A DNA stretch of 64,000 nt from Selaginella moellendorffii (taxonomy: Eukaryota; Streptophyta; Lycopodiopsida; Selaginellales; Selaginellaceae): assembly GCF_000143415.4 (NCBI RefSeq), contig NW_003314328.1, positions 399,889 to 463,888 of the forward strand, given 5' to 3'. The translations under genes and the position numbers were made by a program. Numbering within the stretch: the stretch's first letter is position 1; every line of letters begins with the position of its first letter. Below the pieces are notes generated by a model. It was not told the DNA's origin, searched no databases, and was given only the letters and a program-made list of their open reading frames with translations. This document shows, piece by piece, positions 45,872 through 57,401 of this stretch.

Positions 45872-47634
45872 ATGGCGGTGGCAGCGCCTCTGTTTGGCAA
45901 GGTCTGCCCGGTTCTTGGCGAGAAGGCCGCGGCAATCGGGAAATCGTCTAGGTTAGGTCCAGTCCAGCAGCAGAGATTCACGGCGTTCTCGTCATCGTCG
46001 TCGGCGGCGGAGGTCTTTGATCCGTCTGGATTGCCGCCAGAGTCTTCTCTGGCTTCCCCGTCTTCGATCCGATGGGCACAGCTTGCGTTGCAAGGTCCCC
46101 GGGCGGAGATGGAGGACGACATGGAGCTGGAGGAGGGGAGAATTCCAGAATTTACGTTTGCTGCGGTCTATGATGGTCATGCCGGTATATCATCAGTGAA
46201 CTATCTCAAGTAAGCTCTCTACAATTCGATTTTGATCTTTCTAGCGATGGTTCTTCAGGAAAGAGCTATTCAGCGAATGCGTGAATGCATTGCAAGGAGG
46301 AGCTCTTCTACAATCTGATAACTCGATCGATTTGGAAGCGGCACTCTCGCAAGCTTTCGTCCAAGTTGACAAACGCTTGCTCTCGTGGTTCGTCTAGCTC
46401 GATCCATTCATCTCCACACGTGATCAATGCGAGGTTTTGCTTTGCAGCAGGCTGGAGCAACAAGAGGAGGCTGATCGAGAATCTGGCTCCACTGCAACTG
46501 TCATGTTTCTGGGTAAAGAGAAGGTGGTGGTAGCTCACGTCGGCGACTCACGAGTGGTACTGTCATCGTCTTGCAATGCTTTTGGAGGATTTAACTAGTC
46601 TCCACTAGATTATCAGGTAATTTCTCGAGGAGGAAAAGCCGAGGAGTTGACGAGTGATCACAGGCCATATGGGAGCAGCAAGACAGCTCTAGCCGAGGGC
46701 AAGCGAGTCATTGCTGCTGGAGGCTGGGTATGTTTCTCTTGATCTTTAGTTTTTGGTACTGAGAACACTCGTGTTTTGTGTTTGACTAGATAAGCAATGG
46801 CCGAGTATGTGGTAATTTGGCTGTGTCTCGTGCATTTGGAGATATATCCTTGAAGTCCCGTAGAAAAGAGTAAGAAATCGTTCGCCAGTGAAGGATTCTT
46901 TTGACGAAGGGATCTGTCAGAATGCTAGAGGAGGGGCTCAAGAAAAACTTGTGGACGCAGAAGTTTGTGTCGAAGTAAGTGATAACTTTCCTTTGTCATT
47001 GTTTTCACCAGTATTTCCTAGACTTCACTCTAGAGTGTTTCAGGCGGGATCTCACAGGAGAATGGCTGACTGCGGCACCGGATGTTACTGCTGCCACTCT
47101 TGGTCAGGACGCCGAGTTCATCATTCTTGCTTCAGACGGCTTGTGGGATTCCATCAAAAGGTGAATTCCAGAGCTCATGCAGGACTCACAAGCAACTTTT
47201 ATGGTTTTCCCAGTAAGGACGCTGTAGCATTTGTGAGAGAGCAACTGAAAGAGCACGGAGATATCCAGGTAATAATGTTTCCAATTCCATCTCTCCATAA
47301 CGACTAGCTTTCCGTATCTCCCAGCGCGCTTGTGAGAACCTTGCGGCCGCTGCTCTGGTAACTTCTATCCATCTTACTTTCTTAAAATCTCATCCACTTT
47401 ACAGGCCCAAAATGGCCAAGACAACATCAGTATTCTCATTGCCGATTTCGGGTGAGTGAATTTGGTACCTCTACATTCTCACAGACGCAAGATCAAATCA
47501 ACAGAAAGGTAGCACGCGTGGATGGACTTGCGCAGCACCAAGACGTCTCAGCTGGGGTAAAGCAGGTGCTAGTAACGTCTGGCATTCTACTGCTAGGAGT
47601 TTATGCTTCTCATCTAGCAAGCTTGATCAGATAA
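45872..47634 (+). CDS. PPH1: PP2C phosphatase, PPH1/TAP38-like (thylakoid LHCII phosphatase)
   Basis: Eleven exons: 45872-46209, 46259-46387, 46451-46556, 46617-46727, 46790-46869, 46921-46974, 47044-47160, 47214-47268, 47325-47357, 47405-47451, 47505-47634; 399 residues. Chloroplast-type N-terminus (MAVAAPLFGKV..SSSSS), PP2C motifs AEMEDDMEL, VYDGHAG, GSTATVMF, VAHVGDSRV, VSRAFGD, ILASDGLWD and DNISILIADFG. The last exon gives a hydrophobic C-terminal anchor (VLVTSGILLLGVYASHL). Length and the C-terminal helix match PPH1/TAP38, which dephosphorylates LHCII and returns plants to state 1. PP2C metal-site aspartates (ED, DG, SDG, DN) are all present. Its 3' end faces the MFS gene with 110 bp between. 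Confidence 0.88.
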
Positions 47635-47744
47635 GTTCCACTCTTTACATTCATAGTTGATCAGCTTTCATCTAAAATTTGCAAAACTTTGGCGATCGAA
47701 CAAGAATCCGCTCAACAATCTTCCCAAGTTTTTGTAACCATATG

Positions 47745-49456
47745 TTAAGAACCGATAATGCTGGTAAGCTCATTTTCTGCTTCTGGCTCATGCTCTTCCT
47801 TGTCCTCTTGCAGCTCCTCGTTTACAAAATAACCATTGCTCGACTTCTCGTAAGTCACCTTGCTCAAGCCAGTGCTCATCTCGGTTTGAGCTTGGAACGA
47901 ATTCACCACCCTGTCCCGGTCCTTGGGATACGACCAGTAGAGGAAGGTGTATGTCAAGCAACAAGTCGCCATGGGTATGGCATAGGCGGTGTAGAGGGCC
48001 TTTCCCAGAGACACGGCATCGCCACTGTTAGCCTCCACTGGATTCTTGGACGTAGGTGGCGGCGGCACGTATCCATACAAGTGCTCCGCGAGCAAGCCCA
48101 CGATGGGAGGAGCAAACGAAGCGAGAACCGACTCGAAGGACCGATCCAATGCGTAGATCGTTGTCCGGGACTTCTCGGGGACGATCTCCGCAAAGATTGG
48201 ACTGTTTGATCCTCGACAGAGTTAGCAGATGGAAGATCTTTGAAGAGCAAAACTGTGGAAGAGCTTTCAAGAGCAGGGGACTTACTTGTTGGTGGCTGGA
48301 GCATTCCACGACGTACAAAATCCTAGCACGGCGAAGATGAGAGCGTGGAGCAGCAGCGAATTAGATCTCGGTGGCAAGCCCAGCAGTAGAATCGCCGTAA
48401 GTGGCACTCCAGAGCCGGAGCTAAACTGAGCGAGGATGATTCTCCCAGAGTCCGGGAGATGTTTAGAGATGGTGTCTCCCAAAGTTCCAGCGAAGAGGCC
48501 TCCCAGAGATCCGCAAGCCGTGAACAGGCCGAGAAGAAACGCTGTGTGCGTGTGGCTGAATCCTTTGAGCTCCAGCCAAAGTGGAGCAAACGCTAGCGAT
48601 GCCCAAGGGAAGGTGCCAACAACACCCTGCGCTACCAAGAACTGGAAAGTTTTTACGTTGATCACCATCTTTCCTTCTTGAGTCGCTTCTTTGAGGCCAC
48701 TCCACACTCCGGCAAATCCCCGCTCCCTCTTCCTGGACAACAAAGATCTCCAAAACTTTAGCGACCGACAAAGTCACGAGCTTACGCTTTGGCGGCAGGA
48801 TCCACCGCGAAGATCAAGAGCAAGATCCCGAGAACCACGCTGATGGCCGTCACCAGCAAGAACGAGAGCCTCCATCCCGAGATCCCGAGGAAGCTCGTCC
48901 CGGCCAAGATGATCGACAAGAACCCACCAAGTATCGTCCCCACGCTGCCCGTGAGCTGCAGCCATCCAAACGCCTGGCCGCGCTTGGATTCGTCGCAAGC
49001 ATCAGCTACGAGCGACTGGATCGCGGGGACGACCAGCGCCAGCCCGACTCCATTGAGAGCTCTCCACACTGCGATCTGCGCGAGATATCCAAGACCCACT
49101 AAGCGAAGCGATCGAGATCTAGAGCTAAGTACGATGGATCTACGACTTACTTGCGTGAAGGTTTGAGAGATCCCCACGAAGAACGTGGCAATTGACCACA
49201 GGAAAGCGCCGATGGCGATCACTTTGGAGCGATCGTAGTGGAGGCTGAAGTAAGCGGCGAAAGGGAAGCACAGCGCTTGGGTGATCGATCGGAGGAGCGT
49301 GAGAGACCCAAGTGCCGCTAGGCCCGTGTGGAGGCTCTCGCCTATCTCTTTGTACACACCTGGGAGGAGCGCCTCGTCCGCTTGCTCCATGACACTGGCG
49401 AGATTCACCAGGACGAGCGTTCGCACCCGCTCGTCGCTCCATAGCTTAGCCCTCAT
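47745..49456 (-). CDS. Major facilitator superfamily transporter (spinster-like plant clade)
   Basis: Four exons (minus): 49456-49151, 49075-48786, 48732-48286, 48201-47745; 499 residues, ATG at 49456 (MRAKLWSDERVRT). About 12 hydrophobic segments are recognisable. Motifs include ADEALLPGVYKEI at the first helix, the loop SLHYDRSKVIAIGAFLW typical of MFS motif A, and GTLGDTISKHLPDSGR after the central loop. The C-terminal tail is acidic. It resembles uncharacterised plant MFS proteins often called spinster-like; substrate unknown. Confidence 0.8.
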
Positions 49457-49983
49457 TCCTCCTCCTCTCGCGGCCACTCCAAGGGAATTAGTTCAAAAGT
49501 TTAACAGCTGTGCTTGACTAGAGTTGACTAGCTAACATGACAACGCATATTCCAAGAGATTTTTATCGTGCAATTCTGTGGTGATCACGAGAGGATCTGA
49601 GGAGTCGAATCATCGTGATTTCTTATTAAGTGTTTGATATAGTTCGGAAACCTGGAGCTGAACAGATCGAATCTCCTTAGAAGAAAAGTCACCGGCTAAA
49701 AAGAGCCCTAAAACCTGCTTGCTAGTGGTGAAATATAATCAATCAAAATCAAGGTAAATAAGGAAACTAAGAATATATGGCTTAAGCCATAGCTAAAGTT
49801 TAGAATTTGTGTAGTATAATACATTTTTTAGGGTTGCAGCACACAATGCAAAGGATAAACTTAGGTTTGGTATTTTTAAGCCCACTTTAGGTGACAAAGC
49901 ATATTCTATTAAACTGGTCTAAGGGGAAAGAAAGTAGTCCTACTCAGCTAAAGTCAGCCCTAGTCAACTCCAAGTTGGCAGTG

Positions 49984-50060
49984 ACGTGGACCAATCCATT
50001 ACCGATAAGGCCACTTCAGATAGGGTAACGAGGCCCGAGCCAACCACGTCGTGCCACGTC
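49984..50060 (+). promoter_or_regulatory. Light-type promoter motifs upstream of PsaE
   Basis: ACGTGG with CCAAT (49984-49995), the I-box word GATAAGG (50004-50010) and two CCACGTC words (50044-50050, 50054-50060) lie 125-200 bp before the PsaE start. This combination is common in light-regulated photosynthesis genes; use here is inference. Confidence 0.4.
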
Positions 50061-50185
50061 TGCAGCTAGCGAGCAAAACCCCCTTCTTTCGTTTCGACCT
50101 AGTGTTCTTCGCAGACACACGTTCCCAGCACACGCTCGCGCTTTCTCTCACGCGAGAGAGAAGATCAAAGCAAAGAAAGGAAGGA

Positions 50186-50773
50186 ATGGCGTTGGCGGCG
50201 GCTTCCGGGTGTGTGGGATTAGTGTCTGGAACAGCAACGACGAGCGCATCGTCGTCCAAATTCTTTGCCGGCCAATGCCGGGTCTCTCCAGCCGCGTCGT
50301 GGAATCGGAGAGTCCCCTCCTCCGCCGGATTGGTGGTGAGAGCTTGCGAGACCGCCGCCGCGCCACCAGCCACCGAGAAGAAGCCAGAGCCGGTTGGGCC
50401 TAAGCGTGGATCAATTGTAAGTGGATCCTTCTTCCAATTCTCGCTCGATTTGATCTTGGGTCTTGTTCTTCTTCCATCTTCTCATCGCGCACATTGCTAA
50501 ATCCTTGGATGGATGCAGGTGAAGATCTTGCGGCCAGAGTCGTATTGGTTCCAGACCACGGGCAAGGTCGTGACAGTGGATCAGGTAAGCATTTCTACTA
50601 CTTTTCGTTTCTCTTTCGATCGACTCGATCGATTGCCTGGATTTTCCTGATGGGTTCCTTGCAATCGCCAGACCCCCGGCGTGCTCTACCCCGTTGTTGT
50701 TCGATTCGAGAAGGTGAATTACGCTGGAAACTCCACAAACAACTACGCGCTGGACGAGGTCCAAGAAGTTTAA
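50186..50773 (+). CDS. PSAE: Photosystem I reaction centre subunit IV (PsaE), nuclear encoded
   Basis: Three exons, 50186-50416, 50519-50584, 50672-50773; 132 residues. Ser/Ala-rich chloroplast transit peptide (about 1-52, ending near VVRACETA), a Pro-rich segment ([14 protein letters not shown]), then the conserved PsaE beta-barrel: [48 protein letters not shown]. PsaE sits on the stromal side of photosystem I and helps dock ferredoxin and cyclic electron flow partners. Start chosen because it opens the transit peptide in good context after a purine-rich leader. Confidence 0.95.
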
Positions 50774-50894
50774 AAAGAAGCGCTCTCGTGTAAACCACAT
50801 ATATCTCTCGCCTTTATCTGTGAAAGAAAAAAAAGAGAAAAGATCCTTACAAAGACTGTACTTAACGTCTAAAACGAGTAATTTTATAACATGG

Positions 50895-50967
50895 GCTCCC
50901 GTGGCCTAATGGATAAGGCATTTGACTTCTAATCAAGGGATTGTGGGTTCGAGTCCCACCGGGAGTG
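50895..50967 (+). tRNA. tRNA-Arg (anticodon UCU)
   Basis: A 73-nt cloverleaf: acceptor GCTCCCG with CGGGAGT, D-arm GGCC..GGC, anticodon loop CTTCTAA, T-arm GTGGG/CCCAC with TTCGAGT. Followed by TTATTTTT, a polymerase III terminator. Confidence 0.93.
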
Positions 50968-51190
50968 TTATTTTTCAAAGCCCACAAAGGCGAATATACT
51001 TTTAGAACATTTTTGGTTTTTTTTTTCTTCTTTAAAGCTCCCTGAATATGCGAAGCTGGCATCTGTTCGAGAGTCTATTGATCTCATTCGATCCTGCAAT
51101 TCCCTCTCTCACGCCCAGCGCGTCCACAGCCACGTTCTTGGAAAAAATGGCACCCAAAATTCCACCTTTGTCTCTAACTTGCTCATCCAG

Positions 51191-53092
51191 ATGTACGGCA
51201 AGTGTGGTGCCGTGCAGTCGGCACGGATCGTCTTTGATAGCATCGCCCACAAGGATATTTTTTCCTGGAATCTTATGCTCGGCGCATATACCCGCAACGG
51301 GGATCTGGACGCCGCAAAAGTGCTCTTTGATAACATGCCCGACAGAGATCATGTCTCCTCAAACACACTTATAGCGGCATTCTCCAAGTCCGGCAAGGTA
51401 GATCACGCGGCAGATTTGTTCGCGGCAATGCCCGATAAGAATGTCGTGTCTTGGAATTCGATACTTGCAGCATATGCCCAGAATGGGAATCTTGCGGCCG
51501 CCAAACAAACGTTTGACTCCATGCCCGAAAAGGATCTTGTTTCCTGGAACACAATCGTGGCGGCGAGTGCTCAAGCCGGGAATCTAGAACTTGCAAAGGA
51601 TTTGTTCGATCGGATGCCCCAGCATGATCTAGTCAGCTTCAATGCCATGCTCGACGCATTTGCCCGAAACGGGCATCTGGCAGACGCTTACGCCCTTTTC
51701 CACGGGGAAATGCTCTCCCGCGAGAGGAATATCATCTCCTGGAACGCGATGCTGGCTGCAATGGACACTCCGGAGCGTGCAAAGGCGCTGTTCGATCGAA
51801 TCCCTGCGCACGATTGCTTCTCCTGGAACTCGCTCCTTTCAGTGTATGGATCTTCGCGGCTTGTGGATGCTGCCATGGAAATCTTCGAGCTCTTGATGCC
51901 GGAGTGGAATCTCGTATCATGGAATTCTCTCTTATCAGCAATGGCAGATCGTCGAGAAGATCGTCTGGTTGCAAGCATCTTTGCGTCAATGCCCGAGAGG
52001 AACCTCATTTCCTGGACTGTGATGCTGGGATCTTGCTTGGATCTTCCACAGGCGAAAGAAATCTTTGATGCGATGCCCGAGAGGAATCAAGTGTCCTGGA
52101 ACACGATGCTCGAGGCATATGCCCAAAAAGGGAATCTGGAAGATGCCGAGAATCTCCTCTGTACGATCCCCGACACGGACGAGGTAACGTGGAGCATCAT
52201 GTTGATGGCATATTCCGACCACGGCAAGCTCAACGAGGCCCTGACCGTGTTTGACCGAACCCCTCATTATGACGTTGTCCTGTTGACCACCCTGGTGTCG
52301 GCATATGCCCGGCACGGGCATGTCCGCGAGTCGGAGATTCTGTTTGACTCCATGCCGGGGTGGACTCTCATCTCGTGGAACGCAATGCTTGCCGCATATC
52401 TCCACAACAGAGAGTTTGATCTCGTTGACTGGACCTTCTCGTCAATGCCGGTCAGAGACGCTGCGTCGTGGTCAGCGCTCGTGGCCGCAGTTGCCGCGAG
52501 AGGGCAATTCGAGAGAGCCGAGTGTTTGCTCGAGACAATGCCCGAGAGGGGCATTGCCGCTTGGAACACAGTTCTAGCGATGAACTCGATCAATCGGCGA
52601 GGATCCCAAGCGGCGGATATCTTCGCAAGGATGAAGCTGGAAGAGAATTATGGCATGAATGAGGTGACTCTCAATTGCGTGCTGCTGGGGTGTACTCACG
52701 CGGGCGATCTGGCTTCCGGGAGGAGGTACTTTCGATCAGCAGCGCTGGATCACGAAATCCCAGCCACCAAGCAACACTACTGCTGCTTGATCGATCTTCT
52801 CAGCCGAGCTGGGTATCTAATCGATGCCGAGGAGCTCTTGACTACCATGCCCTTTGTTCCAGAGGCCCAGGACTGGCTTTGCCTGCTCGGGGCTTGCCGG
52901 AGCCACAGAGAAATTGGAGTGGGATCTCGCGCAGCGCAGGAAGTGCTTGGATTCTCCATGGCGATGCTAAAAGCTGGGCCTTACATCCTCCTCTCCAACA
53001 TGTATGCTCTTGGCGAGCGCTTGGGTCTCCCATCAAAGCTCTTCCTTCTTCCATCCAGTCAAGAATATAGATCTAGAGCCCTAAATATTTGA
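51191..53092 (+). CDS. Pentatricopeptide repeat protein, array of short (S) motifs; start uncertain
   Basis: Single exon. The first in-frame ATG is 51191 (MYGKCGAVQS), giving 633 residues. PPR-like coding continues upstream in frame to about 51038 (ESIDLIRSCNSLSHAQRVHS) with no ATG. CTTTAAAG just before could be a splice acceptor, or the 5' end was lost. About 15 motifs of 31 residues with VSWN centres follow, then P2-L2-S2-like motifs and a short E1-like end (PYILLSNMYALGERL). No DYW domain. A tRNA gene lies about 70 bp upstream of the coding-like part. A decayed copy is at 58143-59448. Organelle RNA binding is expected. Confidence 0.78.
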   Translation: MYGKCGAVQSARIVFDSIAHKDIFSWNLMLGAYTRNGDLDAAKVLFDNMPDRDHVSSNTLIAAFSKSGKVDHAADLFAAMPDKNVVSWNSILAAYAQNGNLAAAKQTFDSMPEKDLVSWNTIVAASAQAGNLELAKDLFDRMPQHDLVSFNAMLDAFARNGHLADAYALFHGEMLSRERNIISWNAMLAAMDTPERAKALFDRIPAHDCFSWNSLLSVYGSSRLVDAAMEIFELLMPEWNLVSWNSLLSAMADRREDRLVASIFASMPERNLISWTVMLGSCLDLPQAKEIFDAMPERNQVSWNTMLEAYAQKGNLEDAENLLCTIPDTDEVTWSIMLMAYSDHGKLNEALTVFDRTPHYDVVLLTTLVSAYARHGHVRESEILFDSMPGWTLISWNAMLAAYLHNREFDLVDWTFSSMPVRDAASWSALVAAVAARGQFERAECLLETMPERGIAAWNTVLAMNSINRRGSQAADIFARMKLEENYGMNEVTLNCVLLGCTHAGDLASGRRYFRSAALDHEIPATKQHYCCLIDLLSRAGYLIDAEELLTTMPFVPEAQDWLCLLGACRSHREIGVGSRAAQEVLGFSMAMLKAGPYILLSNMYALGERLGLPSKLFLLPSSQEYRSRALNI

Positions 53093-53140
53093 ACTTTCCC
53101 GCCATTTCGCGCCAAGGGTTTAGGGCATTTCTCACCCGGG

Positions 53141-56100
53141 ATGGGGGCAAAATCCAGGCTCCAGCAGCGGGACGCGCACGCCAAGGGTCGATCGATCATC
53201 GCTTGGGACAAGGCAGGCAAGAATCTCGTCACTGCTGGTGTCGATGGCAAGGTTTTGATCCACACCTGGGATCCATCGGTGCCCTCGGCCGTGATCGCCA
53301 CTATCAAGGCACACAACGCGGCGGTCACTTGCGCAGCGCTCTCGCCGAATGGGACGGTCTTGGCGTCTGGATCGGTGGATCACTCGGTCAAGCTCTACAG
53401 CTATCCAGGTTAGGCGGTGTTTTTTAAGTAACTTTTCTTTGTGAGTGATGGATGATTTCTTTTGTTCTAGATGGGAAGTTTCAAAGCACAGTGACGAGAT
53501 TTACTCTGCCAATTCGGTGCCTGGGATTCAGTGCTACTGGCGGTCTTCTAGCCGCTGCTGGAGACGATGATGGAATCAAGCTTATAGCCATGGCGGACAA
53601 TTCCATAGCTCGGATCTTGAGGGGTCATGGTTCTCCAGTTACGTGGGTGGCGTTTGATCCCAAGAACGAGTATCTAACCTCGGCCGACAGCGACGGGACT
53701 GTGATCTTCTGGCTCATCTCTTCCGGAAAGAGCTTGCACACTCTCACACAGATTGCTCCAAGGATCGACGTCGAGTTCTCCGAGAGTAGCAACTGCGTTG
53801 CATGGAGCCCTGATGGAAATCTCCTCGCGCTTCCGGGTCGCAAGAGCGATGTTCTTCTCTTGGACAGGGACACGGCCGAAGAGATATGTACCTTCAAAGG
53901 TGGTCATACGAGCCCGGTTAGCGCTTTGGCCTGGTCGCTCAATGGGAAGTACCTTGCTACTGCCGGGAGTGATCTTCAGGTGGTGCTTTGGGACGTAGAG
54001 AAGCAGCAAGACATCGACGGGATGCTGTTTGAGACGCCACTTTGCTCCATCGCTTGGAAGCCAGTCGAGAATGCCTTAGCGGCGATCAACATGGAGGGGA
54101 AGTTTTCAGTGTGGGAGTCGGCAGTGCCTCCACACATGGTTTCCCCGACGATCTGTGTTAAGTCCAGCCTTGTGTCGGCGACAAACTTCGAGCAGCTCCA
54201 CAAGTTTAGTGATGATGAGGGGTCGGAAGGCCATGGACAGTCCATAGACTTGGGAAGCCAAGACACTGCTGGTGGTAACGAGGATAATGACGAGAGCAAC
54301 GGTGAAGAAGAGGAAGAGGAGGAGTTCCTTAGCTCGAAGAGACGTCGCGGTGGAAACTCTGCGTCTTTGGATGATGTCTACGATAAAAGGCCGGCAAAGA
54401 GGCCACAGGTAGAGACTGCGAGAGCCTCCTTCACGCTTAAAGTTCCGGCAATGCAAGGAGCATTTCAGCCGGGATCCACTTACAAGGTTGAAGGGAAAAG
54501 ATGGTTTCTTGCTTACAATCTCATTGGTAGCATAAGCAGCTGCGATAAAGACGGTTCTTGTCATGTGGAGGTAACTTAGTTACCTACTCGATTCGAAGAT
54601 ACTCACGTTCTTTTGCTGCTTACAGGTCGAGTTTCATGATATTACTAAAGGAGTTCGCATTCCCGCCATGGCGGATTATTTTGGCTACACAATGGCTTCT
54701 TTGGGAGAGATAGCTTGCGTTCTTGCGAGTCCGCAAAATGGCGATAAGTGTCCGAGCACTCTGACATACAGGCCTTTCAATAGTTGGGCGAGCAACAGCG
54801 AGGTAGTATTCACGGTTGGCACAACAGTTTTCTTAGTTTCATGCTGCAGTGGTCGATGAGATTTCCTGCAAATGAGGAGGTTAAGGCTGTTGCTGTTGGG
54901 AATGGCTGGGCTGCGGCAGCAACAAGCTCTCACTTCCTTCGTATCTATTCGGAAGGCGGTGTGCAGGTATATTTCTTGGGTTTTTAATACCACTTGTAAC
55001 TTGCAATGTTCTGCAGAGCTTTATCCTTTCGCTGTCGGGGCCAGTAGTTTCAATGAATGGATACCAGCATCAACTCGTAGTTGTCACTCACTCTTCGAAT
55101 CCATTATCCACGGATGATCAGGTGAGCTTATTATTTTTCCTCTTCGCTTTAAAGATCATGCAAGTTTCTGGTTTGTGTAGGCAATGGAGTTCGTGGTTCT
55201 GGATTTGCAACGACGGAGCAAAGTCATGGATGGCCGTCTTCCACTTAGTCCTGGATCAAGATTAGCCTGGATTGGTTTTAGTGAAGGTGGCTCTCTTGGG
55301 TTTTATGATTCTCAGGTAATCGACGACTTTTTTTTTCGTCTTGTTGTCTCTAAAAGCTTTAAGCAGGGTGTCCTCCGACGGCATTTTCATGAGTTCGGTG
55401 GTTGCTGGGTTCCTATCTTTCGGTAATGTGCAGTTGATCGAATGAAGTGGCTAATAAGATTTTCAGAGCCGAAAAGGAAAGGAAAAACTCAAGCGAAGTT
55501 TTTTGGATGGTTGGATTCGATGAGACACAAACTTTTGCAGTAATATGTAAGCTGCCGGAGACACAGCCCCTGGTAAACATTCTTTGACCGTTTCGATGTT
55601 TTGATTTCAAATACTTTTTGCAGGTCTTTCCGAGGCCTATACTGAGCTTCTTCAAACACAGCTTGCCACTTGTCAATGCTGATCTTGGTGGCGATGATCT
55701 CGAAAATGACTACCTTCGCCATTCTCTACTTCTATCTGAGGTGCATTTGTTTGTCTAAGAAGTTTGTGCGTCCATTTGATGTGGGGGTTGTGTAGGCACG
55801 AGCAAAAGCAGATCGAGCTGCTGGTGAGGGCCTCGACGCCGATCACGAGGATGACAACGTTTTACAGAAGGAAATAGAGCACGACAAATATGTTCTACGT
55901 CTCGTGGCAGCCGCATGCAAAGGTAGAATTTTCTCTTTACGTCAAGTTTCATCTCTGACACCAACTCACTTAAAGGTGACAAGCTCGTGAGAGCAATGGA
56001 ACTGGCAGCTTCTCTACGACTCCGAAAGTCACTGGAAGGAGCAATCAAAGTTGTCAATGCCATGCGTTTACCGTCTCTCGCAGATCGACTCAATATCATG

Positions 56101-56629
56101 CTCGAGGTATGCCAGAAAATTGTCTTCAAGAATGGCCTTCTCACTTCTTATCCTTTTTCTGCAGCAACGAAATATGCAAAAGAGTCTGGAAGACGACGTT
56201 TCAGAACCTGCGCGTGCACCAGATTCTTCCATCTGGGAGCGTACTCAAAGAGTGGAGGCTTTGGGGAAAGAGCCTGTTCAAAGAGTAGAAGCGCCCGGAC
56301 CACCACCATCAGTTCTCCCCGTAGCTCAGCATCCAAAACCAGTGATCCAGAAAGAATCACCGGCGATCCCGAAGGAGCCGCCTCAGGCTCAGGCTCATCA
56401 ACAAGACAGAGCAACTCTTTCCAATCAACCTGCGAAGATGTCGCACGATCAGGCGCCAATCTCTGCTCAACGGAAGGCAAGCAATCCTTTTGCAAAATCA
56501 CCGACGCCAAATGGTGGAGCCTCCACATCGAAGTCGTCGGTGCTGGACTCTCTCAAGCTGCTCCAGGGCGATAAGAAAAGAAAGGAAACAGATGGCGAGC
56601 AGGGAAATAAAAGATCCCGCAAATCATGA
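53141..56629 (+). CDS. WDHD1: WDHD1/AND-1/CTF4-like replisome protein
   Basis: Twelve exons: 53141-53408, 53471-54570, 54626-54802, 54850-54966, 55017-55121, 55181-55315, 55367-55422, 55467-55572, 55624-55740, 55796-55922, 55976-56106, 56165-56629; 967 residues. N-terminal WD40 repeats (LVTAGVDGKVLIHTWD, LASGSVDHSVKLYS, YLTSADSDGTVIFW, YLATAGSDLQVVLWD), an acidic linker and nuclear-signal-like KRRRGG, then the SepB/CTF4 middle domain (GKRWFLAYNLIG, VEFHDITKGVRIP, GFSEGGSLGFYDSQG, FGGCWVPIF) and a helical part with a basic C-terminus (KRSRKS). CTF4/AND-1 trimers link the replicative helicase to DNA polymerase alpha. The start lies 48 bp after the PPR stop codon. No C-terminal HMG box seen. Confidence 0.88.
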
Positions 56630-57401
56630 ACACGGCCTGGAGAAAGCAATCGTGATCCAGTGATCCAGTGGTGTCAACTACGTCCAAGTTGTCATCTTTT
56701 CATGGCTACCATCTGCCGGTGTGGATACCGCTACCAATGACTCGCACTGGAATTCCTCCTCGTTTGCGAGGGCTTTGCATCAAGGCAAATGGTAGCCTTC
56801 TTGTTTGGAATCTCCTCACTGGCTGCAGCAGAATGGCCATGAATTTCTCCACTCCTGACAGTATTATTTCTTGAACTTGTCACTTTTAGCAATTGCATCA
56901 AAAGTTCTTGTTAGCTGCTCGCAAACTTATTGTATCTAAATCTTCCTAATAGTTCTGTGTTTAGACAAACACTTTGTGCATAGAGAGAAATAATAAGAGG
57001 AGAAACATAGTATACATATCTGAAGAAGTCTTGATTGCATTGATATTAATAATCCAGATATTTTGCAAATTTTTATTCCAATGCTTGAATTGTACTCATA
57101 GTTTGCTTTCCATATTCTATAAAATAACAATAATAAAGACAACTGAAAGACAAGAGACTTGAAGTTTGTATCCGTTCCTTAGCCCATGCCTGTGCAGCAT
57201 TCACAGCTGTGGGATCTCACTGCAAGCAGTCAAGTGTCAGGATCTATGCAGCCCCATGAGAGCCAAGCCAGTTGGAATTGAGGGAGCGAGCGGAGAAACC
57301 CTAGCCTCGGCCAGCATATAATAACTGTCGCATGCCCCACTTCTCTCAAGTAGATTATTATTATTATTTTAGAAAATAGAAGCAAGCAAAACTTCTCAGC
57401 T

